Part shown: positions 33,997 through 45,154 of the stretch, piece after piece
How the letters are laid out: each line of letters opens with the position of its first letter
Numbering within the stretch: the stretch's first letter is position 1
Source: Epiperipatus broadwayi
Taxonomy: Eukaryota > Onychophora > Udeonychophora > Euonychophora > Peripatidae
Reading direction: 5' to 3'
Assembly: GCA_028023455.1 (NCBI GenBank)
Contig: JAQFVV010012416.1
Coordinates: forward strand, 6,679,594 to 6,743,593
Length of the DNA stretch: 64,000 nucleotides
Translations under genes and position numbers: made by a program
The notes under the pieces: generated by a model
Databases searched by the model: none
Told to the model about the DNA's origin: nothing
What the model saw: the letters and a program-made list of their open reading frames with translations, nothing else

Positions 33997-34969
33997 GTTC
34001 CTATGAAGATTGCAAATGACAATTGTGCAATAAACCGGAAAGAATCGTGCTTTGCAATCTCCAGAAAATGGTCGTTATAAAATTTGCATAAATTTTACAT
34101 AAACCACAGCTAAACTTCAGTTAACAGTAGGCTATGATTATGGAGATCAAGGTCTCTGAAAGTGCTTAGCCATATAACTTGTAAGAAGATTGAGACAAGC
34201 TTCACTTTTTTGCGTAAAGCGCAAGTTAAATTATTAATTCTTAGTTTGTTTATTCTTTACCTACCTGTAGTTTCATTATTTGTATCTTGGTCTTTTATCA
34301 GTCATTAGCTTATGGACTATAAACACTAATACTAATCCATGTTTTTCTTAGAAAACAACCTAAATCTAAAAACTACAATTTATTAAAAGCATTATTGAGA
34401 TATAAAATAATCTCTCATTATATATGTTTAATTTCAACTAAAGAATGACTTCGTAAATTGTAAAGACTTCACAAATGTCATTCGTTCAAACATATCAAAT
34501 GTAATTTAAAATGATCGTGTAACACCTTCATGCTTTTATTTCCATACACTTAAGATTTGCCCATACATAAACGTTTGGGTCGAAAGAATGGGTGGATTCA
34601 TTCCATTCTTTCTAAAATACTATATCTCGTGTCTGGAAAAATTGAGTATTCATTTATAATTTATCTTTAAAGCGCATGTGCATTGGCTTAATCGCTAATA
34701 TTACTAAAAGCATTATTGTTCTCATGTGGCTGTTAATTCATAACATTTTTATTTTTGTGCTCGTTGGAATTTCTTTATAATTAGACATAGCAATATATAT
34801 GTCAAAAATAAAATTGAATTAAAAAGTTTCCAGATAAACAATTGTAATTCGAATTAAGAAGTTTCCAGATATATAGTTGTAATTCAAATTTAAGACTTTA
34901 AACAAATTTAAAAAATAAATGTTTATAAATAAATATTTCAGCATTTATTGGTCTTCTTAAAATATTAGC
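33997..34969. other. AT-rich spacer, no gene seen
   Basis: Nothing recognisable beyond local AT-rich repeats. Confidence 0.5.
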
Positions 34970-34971
34970 AG

Positions 34972-35512
34972 CTTTCTCCATACAGTAGCGCCACTCAGTG
35001 TAAGTTAGAGTAATCAATAGATGCCAGAAGGTTATGTATTTAAATATCTTTCTAGAGTCTACTCATCCAGTATCCACAGACTAGTTTCTAGCTTATGGTT
35101 ATCATTAATGAGGAACTTTGGTCTGAGAGCACTGCACCTAGATCTTTGGATCTAATACAAGCTTCCAATTTTAGCCAAAGTATGTAATTATAGCCCTGGA
35201 TTCAGATCTGCATGGCTATACAAGTAAATTAACTTGGATTAAAAAAATTATCATGCTTTCAGTTTGGGATCATAGCTTTACGGTTGACTAAAAAGATAAA
35301 TGGTGCTGGCTGAAGAGGTGTATTAGATCCAAAGATCTGGAAGCATTGCTCTCAGATCCAAGCTCTTCACTGATAACAGTCATAAGCTAGAGAGTAGCAT
35401 GTGAATATTGGATAAATAGGCACTAGATAGGAATTCACAAACCTTCTGGCATTTAATTGATTACTATATATTGCACTAGTTGTCACTACTTTATAGAGAG
35501 AGTAGCTACTAT
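34972..35512. mobile_element. fold-back element with arms of about 200 bp
   Basis: The left arm starts 'gcagctttctccataca' and 'gtagcgccactcagtgt', with 'gtaatcaatagatgcc'. The right arm is inverted and ends 'gttgtcactactttata' and 'gagagagtagct'. Both contain 'ggatctaa' or 'agatccaaagatct' and a degraded CTGATGA-like module (right arm near 35372, 'cactgataacag'). A centre of about 140 bp separates the arms. Same family as 29.4 and 46.6 kb. Confidence 0.8.
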
Positions 35513-35807
35513 TTTAATAGCTTGTGCAAAAATAAGAAGTAGCAGTCATGTGATGTTAAAATGGTTTAATTGAATTTTTTCAAAATCGGAAGTAAGAGAT
35601 TGAAAATTTCTACAATCAGAATTTATCAGAAATCACTAAAATATGTAGGAGCTGTTGTAGGATCAAGCCTATACACTTCTATGAATAAGTGACACTGGTT
35701 CAAAATCATAGTGTTTAAAACTTTAAAGTCATTAGACTTGAATGGGATAAAAGCAATTTAAAGATGACTGCTAAATAAATAAGTACAATCACTGCCAGAT
35801 GTTCTTT

Positions 35808-36101
<294 letters not shown>

Positions 36102-37074
36102 TGAATGGCTTGTTGCTTGAGAGTTTACATAACATTTGAGTATTAATAAATAACAGATTTCAGCCACCATTCACGAATCTTCAACCTTAGGGTTTGTTAC
36201 TTTATCACTGTGCTAAAGCATCAAGAAAAAAGAAATCAAATGGTTTGTTGGTCAGAAATTCAAGTGACATGAATATCAGAAGTGACAAAGTCAAGACACA
36301 ATTAAAAGACTTTGTGGTCTAATGTCTGGCGCATTTCACTAAGCTATAAAGTCTGTGTCCATTGACTGTAGATTCTTAAAGAGATGGTGTCAGAATAGAG
36401 TAAATTACTGCTTATAATGCATATATCAAATGTAATTCTGGGAGAATCATGCATAATTATGTACTTGGATAACATGCTGAGAGAGTCATGCATGGCAATA
36501 TAATGTAAGATATAAGAAAATATAATCTATGTTGAAAAATATGAATTGAGATTACAATGACAATTAGCAAGTGCGAAACATGAGAGCTTATAATTAGGTG
36601 TAGTTTATTCATTTATTGATTATATTTTTCATCAATCTTTACCAAATTTCATCCTTCCTTTCAATTCTTTATTAAAAGAATGTACAGTATAAGTTTTTTT
36701 TCTTATAGTCTCTCTTCTATTTGCTTTCTTTCATTGGTTTTCTTTATTGTCTTATTTATCTATTTCAAGACTGCAATATAGAATGATATTGTAAATAGTT
36801 AATTACAATAGAATCAATAGTATGGCATCATATTAATCTGTTATATCATCATCAAGATAAAAATAGTAGTAATAATAATAATAATAATCATAAGTTTTTT
36901 TTAATACTTTACTTATAAATAGAGATTACAATTTCTTTGCACTATATTTTATGAGTAATATATATATAAAAAACCGAGCCAGATGTCACATGACCTAATT
37001 TAATAAGCTTGTATTTTGCTAGCTCTCTCTCTCTCTATATATATATATATAACCAAAACTGCCTAACATTGTAC
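36102..37074. other. AT-rich spacer with simple repeats
   Basis: No gene. A (CT)n then (AT)n tract at 37022-37052 lies just left of the hairpin element. Confidence 0.5.
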
Positions 37075-37482
37075 TAGTAATAAATAAAATACAAAATGAT
37101 AAAACATTACAATACTAGATAAAAATCCAAAATTTTACCAAAATCCTTACACAACCATGGTTTCATCTACTACAAATAGACCTTCTCAAGTGAAAATCAA
37201 ACTAATGGAACAAACATACATATACAAACAAACAAACCTTCCCATAATTCATTTCACACTCCACCTTCCCTTAATATCAAAAAATCTTATGAAGATATAT
37301 TTTGATATTAAGGGATGGTTGTTTGTTTATATATATGTTTGTTCATTTAGTTTGATTTTCACTTGAGAAGATCTATTTGTAGTAGATGAAATTATGGTTA
37401 TGAGAGGATTTTGGTAAAATTTTGGATTTTATCTAGTATTGTAATGTTTTATAGTTTGCATTTTATTTATATATATATACAT
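37075..37482. mobile_element. 0.4-kb nearly uninterrupted hairpin element
   Basis: The left half, including 'aaaacattacaatactag', 'ccaaaattttaccaaaatcc', 'ctactacaaatagacc' and 'gtgaaaatcaaact', is inverted in the right half with very few changes. The halves meet near 37290. Arms are about 190 bp with almost no loop, and both ends lie in (TA)n. The 69-codon frame inside is incidental. Confidence 0.88.
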
Positions 37483-37539
37483 AATAATTAAAGATCAATC
37501 AACACTTAGACTATTCCAATATCAATAACAATTAATAGT

Positions 37540-37625
37540 ATCAACTGTTGTCAAGGCAACATTCCTTTAACAATAAAGGTGAAATCCCACCTTTATTTAT
37601 GGTCTAATATATTTATATAGATGCT
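37540..37625 (+). repeat. 85-bp repeat flanking the Gypsy element, left copy
   Basis: 'gttgtcaaggcaac', 'aacaataaaggt', 'tttatggtcta' and 'tatttatatagat' recur in the same orientation at 43293-43378, just beyond the 3' LTR. Both copies lie outside the target duplication. Confidence 0.75.
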
Positions 37626-37657
37626 AAAGATTGCAATTTGACCACAGAGATTGAAAT

Positions 37658-38435
37658 TGTAAAATATTAAAGAATGTTTAATCTTTAATTTTAAATAATA
37701 AATCATTGAAAAGAAACATTTTGCATTTAAACGTAGTTTAAACAAACATGGACACATATGTATATTGATTAATAAAACCGAGCTTACTAAATTATCTTAT
37801 AAGGAAAGGAATTATACGGAAATAAATTCCTAAGAAAGTAATGAATTGTGTAATTAAAAATAAGAAATTATTTGTATGATAACAAAGTAATAATTCAAAC
37901 TAATTAAATCCTAAAAATTTACTCCAGAAAAGATAAGAGAAACTAAGGAAGAGATGATATAAAAAGCTAGAGAAAAGGGACTGATTGCTTTTTCTATGGT
38001 TACTGCTATTGGTAGTGCATCCACGAACTGAAGAGCAGTAAATCATCATCAAAGAATTTTCTCCCAGGATCTCAGTTTCTGAAGGTCACTAAGCCAATTA
38101 GTGTTCTAACCAGATCGCCCTGGTCTTATTATTACTTATGCCTCAAGAGACTCATCAAAGGTCATGTATTAAGGCTTATAGATGGTAGTGAAGGTAAAAT
38201 AATTAATAGCTTTTCCTTATTGTGTAAATAGTATTTGCTGGCAAATAATTAACTGGGGACTTAAGTTCTATCAATTTCAAATTGTATACTCGCGTTAAAG
38301 AGCAGTAGAGTAGTTATTTATTTTCCTTCAAATTTGTATATAAATTAACATTGCTTCAAATATTACTGTTATTTTCTTGAGTTTTTTATTGTGTATTTGT
38401 TCACTGGTCGCCCAGTCATAGTTGAGAACACAGCA
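37658..38435 (+). repeat. 5' LTR of Gypsy copy 1
   Basis: Starts TGTAAAATATTAAAG and ends AACACAGCA. A TATA-box-like TATAAAAAG lies at 37958-37966. The primer-binding site should follow; the sequence after the LTR reads AATTATTGGTGCAATTG and I cannot assign its tRNA. Confidence 0.88.
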
Positions 38436-38587
38436 AATTATTGGTGCAATTGCATTTCAAACCTAGGAAATTGGAAAGAGCTTAAGCTATTAGTAGTTCT
38501 GGTATTGGGTTTCTAACTTAGGAAGAACAATTTACAATTATAGCATTAAAGTTAATTGTAAAATTAAATTATTCAGTAATTAGTCAT

Positions 38588-39360
38588 GAGTACATTGGGA
38601 CAGAATAGTATACCGGAATTCAAAGTTAGCGATGTGTCTGAATGGCTGTTATATATTACACAACTGTAGAACTTCTTTATATTGAATGGAATTGAAAATA
38701 ACAAAAGGAAAGTACCCACACTCATGTGTTTTGCAGGGATTAATGTTATAGAAGTTGTAAATAGATTGTTGACTTACCTATTACTGAGAAAGTAAGGTAT
38801 GATGATCTAATAAAGAAACTAACTGATTACTTCAGCATCAATCCATCAATGCACATAGTTCGTTTAACTTTTCAAAGAAGGAAGCAACTAGAGGGTGAGA
38901 AAATTAAAGAGCATCATACAGCTTGTAATGAATTGGCCTAGGGTTATGAGTATGGTGACTTCGTGGATGAAATACTCATGGATCAGTTACTATGGGGAAT
39001 GGCTTAGGCTCAGACACTTTCTCACTGAACCTGACATGACATATGACATGGCCATTAAGAAAGGCATCACACACTTGAACAAGCCCAGGTGTTTAGCAGT
39101 AATAGAGATAAAACCTGATTCATGTGATTAAAATAGCATGAGAAGTCCGGGCTGCTGAAAACTGAAATAAATAACAAAATTAGTGTAAAATGATGTGGCA
39201 GTGGTATAAAAGGCCACATATCAAAAGAATGTAGATGGCATAAAGATTCATGTTTTAAAAGCAAACAAGAAGGTAACTGGAAAGGCAAAAGTAAATCCCA
39301 TAAGCAAGGAAATAGGGGGGGTTACTATACAATTAAAAATGTGGGCACCCAAGTGCCAAA
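38588..39360 (+). pseudogene. Gypsy gag (copy 1), decayed
   Basis: The translation parallels copy 2: a start Met at 38588, then FKVSDVSEWLLYI and LMCFAGINVIEVVN, against FNVENPSDWPLYV and FLCFAGQRVIEIAN in copy 2. Gag packages the element RNA. A zinc-knuckle-like CGSGIKGHISKEC occurs near 39188-39226 but lacks canonical spacing. Several stops are present. Confidence 0.8.
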
Positions 39361-41040
39361 TCAATTTATGATGAAGCTGCAACTTTGTGGCAAAGAACTG
39401 TCGATGGAAATTGATAGTCGATCAGGCATTTTGCTGATGTCACTAATAGATTGGCTGTCACTATAATCAGCCAATGATGAAAATAAAATAGAAAAAATGA
39501 AAATTAGTGTGCGTAATGTAAACGAAAATGCGCTTAAATTCATAGGCTGGGAGACAGTGCCAATTGACCATTGTGGTAAAAAAGTATAGTCAGAAGAAAG
39601 ATCAATCCCATAGTGGGGGGAGAGTGGTTCCACAAACTGGGAATACAAATCAATATTATTAAAAAAATATCTCTGAAACAAGAGATGACACATAAATATC
39701 TGGAATTGTTCAGCGAAGAACTGGGATTAATTAATACGCCACCAGTTGAGAGAGTTTCTGGAAAACATGCAACCGATCATGTGTAAACCATGCAAAATAC
39801 CATTCACACAAAAAGAGAAAGTGGCAGAGAAACTAAAATCATTGGTTGATAAGGGAGTATTAATGCCAATTGAAACATCAGATTGGGTCATGCCTATAGT
39901 TGTAATAACCAAACCAAATGGCAAAATCAGATTATGTGGCAATTACAGAGTAACCATAAAAAAATACCTGAACAGGGGAACAAACATACCCCAGTTCCAA
40001 ATGTGAGGAAAGTATTAGTCAGCCTTCAAAATGCCTCACATTGTGCAAAATTCCACATTTCATCAGATACAGGTGACTGAAAAATCAGAGGAAATATTGA
40101 CGTTGACAACACTGATAAGGTTATTTAAATGCAATCATTTACTGTTTGGCATATCAACAGCCCTTAACATTTTTCAAGCTAAGATTGTCACATTACACCA
40201 GGGACTGGAAGGAGTTATTCCATATTTCAATGATATACTCATCACAGTTAGCTCAGAAGAGATACTGTGCAAAAGACTTGCTACCATATGTGAAAAACTA
40301 TACAAAATGGGAGAAAAATTAAACCCTCAAAAAAGCATATGGTACACTAAAGAATTAGGTTTTCTTGGACACAATTTCCAATAGGGGGAAGAAACCAACA
40401 CCTGAGAAAGTTAAAGCAGGGAAGAATGCAATGAAGCCTAAAAATGTCAAGCAACTATAGGTGTATTTAGGATTAATAAATTTTTTTGAGCTTTTTTACA
40501 GAATAAAGTACACATGGCTAAACCACTGTATGACTTACTGAGAAAAAATCCAAAATGGCAATGGTTGAAAAGTCACAAGGAAGCTTTTAACAAAATTAAA
40601 GACCTATCGTCATCTGACAAATTGTTAATACACTTCAATGGCAATGGATGCATCAGAGTGGAGGGTGTGGTGGTTCTTTCTCACCTATGCTATAAAGGAG
40701 AATGGCTCATTGCATATGCATCACATACACTCTCAAAAGCAGAAAGGAATTATACAGATAGATAAGGAAGCTTTAGCAATTATATTCATGCTGAAGAAAT
40801 TTCACCAATATATTTTTAGCATATTGGTTCAAATAATAATGGACCACAAGCCATTGTTAGTGATTCTGGGGCATGACAAATCAGTATTCAAACATTTAAG
40901 CCCATGCCATGATGGACTGGAGAAAATTTTGTCATCTTATGATTACAAACTGGAATACAAGAAGGGAAAAGAAGTTAACATGCAGATGTTCTGTCCCGAA
41001 TCCCAGATAAAGAAGAGCCAAACAGCATGGAGATGGAAAT
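39361..41040 (+). pseudogene. Gypsy protease, reverse transcriptase and RNase H (copy 1), decayed
   Basis: The protease region has MEIDSRSG (39413-39427 for DSRSG) where DSG or DTG is expected. RT landmarks: DWVMPIVVITKPNGKIRL (about 39880-39933), VIPYFNDILI with FND instead of the polymerase-site DD pair (40226-40234), and NPQKSIWYTKELGFLGH. RNase H remains lie between 40620 and 40880, including KEALAIIFMLKKFHQYIF. At least four frame changes occur. Asn in place of the first RT aspartate means the enzyme is inactive. Confidence 0.88.
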
Positions 41041-42290
41041 AAATTACATCAATGTGAAAGTAGCAAGCTGGACAAAGAATGACAAAGGCTACCAACAGCT
41101 GATGGGATGGGTAAAGAACATGTGGTCAAAGGTAAAGCTGCCCTGTCACTACAGTATTCTAAACAAACCATGAGAAATTATCCACTTGTAAAGGGTATAT
41201 ACTAATGGGTGACCAAGTAGAAGGTAGACAAGTTTTAAAACTTTTACATGAAGGTCACCCTGAAGTCATGTGAGCCAAAGCATTAGCTCATAGCTATGCC
41301 TGATGGCTATAAATAATATCAGACATCTAGCAGTACATTAAAAAATGCATGCCCTGTCAAGCAGAAAGTAATATGAAAGCAAAACAATATTATCAGTGGC
41401 CAATGAAGCCTGGCAGAGAGTACATGTTGGCCATACAAGCCCAATAAATGGAAAACTATAGGTGGAGTATCATATTGTAAAATATATGAGTACAAAACAA
41501 ACAATTGAGAATTTAAATGCTGTATTTTCTTACCACAGTCTTCCTAATACTATTGTGTCTGACAACGGTGCAGAATTTACCTCACAAGAAATGGAGAACT
41601 GTTTTATCAAAAATGACATCAAATACATACACACACCTCCATATCACCTAGAGTCCAATGGCCTCACTGAAAAAGGCCCTCAAGAATTCAAATAACATAA
41701 ATATGCAGCAAGAAATATATAACGTGATCTGCATCAACACTCTACCCCATCAACAGCAACAGGAAAATCTCCAGCCAAACTGCTGATGGGAAGGAAACAC
41801 AGAAACCAAATTATCGTTTTATGTCCTAATACGTCTGGTAAGAGAGGGCAACAAAGATGAAATACAAACAGCAGACAGGAGAAGAGGCAATACATACATA
41901 ACAGGCAACAAAGTCTGGGTTAGAGATTTAATCTGGAAGAAATTGTTTAAAGGAATAATTGCTGAAATGCTAACAAAGACAATAGCAATCATATAAGCCC
42001 AGGATGGAACTTCATACCGAAGACATGTAAATCATGTCCGTTGGCGATTGAAAGAAGAGTGTCAACTAGTAATGCCTATTCCAAAAAAGGTAAATGAAAC
42101 AAGACAAGACACAGTGGAATCAACACCAAGGAGTGATGATGAAGATGAAAAACCAGGAAGCAGTGATGTGGGAACCACAATGATAAAACAGAAAATAGAA
42201 TCAATGCTTAACACGAGTGGATTAACAAGTAGATCACCTAGACCCAGACATCAGATATGGAGACCAACCAGATTCAATGACTATAAGTAA
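41041..42290 (+). pseudogene. Gypsy integrase and pol C-terminus (copy 1), decayed
   Basis: The sequence has KLLHEGHPEVM-like text (about 41237-41270), the start of the zinc-binding domain, then TIVSDNGAEFTSQEME (about 41550-41597) carrying the second catalytic Asp, and HTPPYHLESNGLTEK with the third catalytic Glu position. The first Asp region is disrupted. An acidic C-terminal frame (42048-42290) ends just before the polypurine tract. Confidence 0.83.
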
Positions 42291-42320
42291 GCATAAACTT
42301 CTCTGGAGTAAGGGGAGAAG

Positions 42321-43114
42321 TGTAAAATATTAAAGAATGTTTAATCTTTAATTTTAAATAATAAATCGTTGAAATAAACATTTTGCAATTAAACGTAGTT
42401 TAAACAAACATGGACGCATATATATATTGATTAATAAAATTGAGTTTACAAATGACCTTATAAGGAAAGGAATTCATAAATTTTATTAATTATAAAACTT
42501 TGTATATACGGAAATAAATTCCTAAGAAAGTAATGAATTGTGTAATTGAAGATAAGGAATTATTTATATGATAACAAACTAATAATTCAAACTAATTAAA
42601 CCCCCAAGAATTTACTCCAGAAAAGATAAGAGAAACAAAGGAAGAGATGATATAAAAAGATAGAAAAAAAGGAAACAAAGGAGATGAAATAAAAAGATAG
42701 AGAAAAACGACTGACTGCTTTCTCTGTGGTTGCTGCTATTAGTAGTGCATCCATGAACCGAATAGCAGTAAATTATCAACAAAGGATTTTTCTTCCCATG
42801 ATCTCAGCTCCTGAAGATGACTAAGCTGATTAATGTTTTAAACAGACTGTCCCGGTCTTGTTATTTTGAAACACCTCAAGAGGCTCATTGAGGACATACA
42901 TTAAGACCTACACATGCTGGCAAATAATTAACTGTGGACTTAAGCTCTATAAATTTCAAACTGTATACTCGCTTTAAAGAGCAGAGTAGTAGTTATTTAT
43001 TTTCTTCCAAATTTGTATATAAATTATTATTGCTTCAAATATTGCTGTTATTTTGTTGAGTTCTTTATTGGGTATTTGTTCGTTAGTCACCTGGTCATAG
43101 TTGAGAACACAGCT
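42321..43114 (+). repeat. 3' LTR of Gypsy copy 1
   Basis: Begins TGTAAAATATTAAAG and ends AACACAGCT, with the final A changed to T. Alignable over its whole length with the 5' LTR apart from small indels, such as an extra repeat of 'gaaacaaaggagatga'-type sequence at about 42650-42700. The divergence is visible throughout, so the insertion is not recent. Confidence 0.88.
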
Positions 43115-43292
43115 GAAATTATTGATTGATTATAAAGAAGTTTAAATAAACCTTAAACAGGTAAATATAACCTGTTCTGAATGCAGACTAATAAATAATC
43201 AAACATAACTTTACAAAATGCAATTATAAATTTTCAAATTACACCCAAAGTATTACTTAAATAATAAATGTAATAATGCTAAAGGTTAAATG

Positions 43293-43378
43293 AGTTGTCA
43301 AGGCAACCTCCTTTTAACAATAAAGGTAGACTCCCAACTTTAATTATGGTTTAATATGTTTATATAGACATATATATT
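43293..43378 (+). repeat. 85-bp repeat flanking the Gypsy element, right copy
   Basis: Matches 37540-37625 in direct orientation ('gttgtcaaggcaac', 'aacaataaaggt', 'tatttatatagac'-like end). It lies outside the 3' LTR and target duplication. Confidence 0.75.
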
Positions 43379-43487
43379 GTGAGAATCGAGGACATCTTCA
43401 TAAAAAAAATACATCATTATGAAATGTGACTCATAATCTTCAATATTTTCTTGTCACTTTCTGTCATTTTATTAATTCATTAAAGTA

Positions 43488-44262
43488 AATATAGGGAATT
43501 TGAACACAAACTTTCAAGCACCGTTCAACTATCCACACTATCTCATACACTGATACACATGACCACACACATGTAAAAAAGATAAATAATCACCAACATA
43601 TGAATTTCATGCTGAACCAGCACTCATCAGTTGATCCAGATTATCATTTCTCACATGTATACATAATCAGTGCTCAGTTTATATTGAGATAGCAAATCTT
43701 CATACTTTAATGGACAGGCTTCAGTCTACTCCAATCTCCAAATCTTCAGTCATTCATACCATTAAAAATCTGATGATGGAAAAGCCCAAATCCCATGCTG
43801 ATGACCAATATCATTGCCACGCCCATGTTGATCTCAAGTCACTCTGACCACTCAGGTATAGGACCTTATCCATTTAAATATATAGAAGAGGGATGGGCAG
43901 AATGCAGGCTTAATGTGTAAAATTTGAAATACAGGTATTATTCATATACCTGGATTTCGGCTTTCCATCACCAGATTTTCAATGATATGGATGTCTGAAG
44001 AGTTGGAGATTGGAGTAGACTGAAGCCTGTCCATTAAAGTATAAAGTTTTTCTATCTTAATATAAACTAAGCACTGATTATATATACATGTGGAAGATCA
44101 TAATCTGGACCAACTGATGAGTACTAGTTCAGCACAAAATATGTACATTGGTGAATATTTATCTTTTCTACATGTGTGTGGTCATGTGTATCAGAGATAT
44201 GAGATAGTGGGGATAGTTGAACAGTGCTTGAAAGTTTGTGTTCAAATTTTCTATATTTACAA
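43488..44262. repeat. hammerhead-bearing composite repeat F (minus unit then plus unit)
   Basis: Inverted outer ends: 'gtaaatatagggaatttg' at the left and its complement at 44240-44262. The minus unit spans 43495-43925 and the plus unit about 43965-44260. The minus hammerhead core is intact (43592-43635). The plus copy keeps CTGATGA (44114-44120) and stem I, but GAAA has become AAAA (44136-44139). Confidence 0.85.
43592..43635 (-). ncRNA. type I hammerhead ribozyme motif, intact core
   Basis: On the minus strand: ATCAA (stem I), CTGATGA (43624-43630), stem II GTGCT-loop-AGCAT (five pairs including a wobble), GAAA (43605-43608), a short AT-rich stem III and the TTGGT stem I strand (43592-43596). 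Stem I pairs with one G-T wobble. Confidence 0.78.
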
Positions 44263-45150
44263 TTAAGCTCCAGGTGCATGAAGAATGCCTGTATTTCAAA
44301 TGTTAAGTCATTAAAAGAAAAATGAAATTAAACTTCTAAATTATAAGTAAAAGAAGTGGACTTGATCATATATAAAAATATGGCATATGGATTCCATCAG
44401 ATCTATGCTCATTTATCTCATGCTCATATAAATGTATATTAATAATGGAGCAGAAAATTTTATCTTAATTTTTCAAATTTGTCATTTTAAATCGAAATTG
44501 ATAGTGGTAAGATTGTTATAAATCTTTTAAAATTGCTTATCTTTACTTCAGTAGAATTCTTATTTAAATGACAATTGAGGGTTAGATTTATTCTTTTTTC
44601 AAATAATTTCTCTTTGATCACTGGATCACATAATCTCATTGAAAAACTACAATTATACTTTAGGATCCCCCCCCCACACACACACACATTCTGTTCCATC
44701 ACTACATAGCTAACTAAAACAAGTGATCAATTAAAAAAAATCATACTAATTAAAATAAATCCCAATAAATAGAACAACCTTTAAAAATATCTGGAACAGG
44801 ACCCCTATTAATAATTTTGCTACCATTACAACAGAGTTGGCAGCAGAAAAAAGTTTGCATTTAAATGAAAAGAAACTCTTATTTTTCTTTGGGGTCTTAA
44901 AGAAATCAAATGGGGCAAATTTCTAATGTTCACTCTCATTCTTGTCTTTGCAACTATTATTACTATATGATTATTTATATAATAAAAGAACATGGATGGA
45001 CAGCTCACCAACATACATCAGCCAAAATTGTAATTTTTTTGACATTTTACCTTTGAGTTATAAGGTCTATCATCTTTCTTCTCAGTTGCATGGTAGTTCT
45101 TAATTAAAACATTGAATTTTATTGAAAATAGGATGAATGTGTGAGTATCA
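44263..45150. other. AT-rich spacer, no gene seen
   Basis: A C run followed by (CA)n at 44671-44689 is the only notable simple sequence. The 62-71 codon frames carry no motif. Confidence 0.5.
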
Positions 45151-45154
45151 CTTT

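Larger units (their letters stand above)
37658..43114 (+). mobile_element. Gypsy-type LTR retrotransposon, complete but degenerate (copy 1)
   Basis: LTRs at 37658-38435 and 42321-43114 flank gag, protease, reverse transcriptase, RNase H and integrase in Gypsy order. The 5-bp direct repeat GAAAT at 37653-37657 and 43115-43119 fits the target duplication. A purine-rich tract, 'aaggggagaag', stands just before the 3' LTR. All genes carry stops or frameshifts. The same family as copy 2 at the right edge. Confidence 0.92.
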
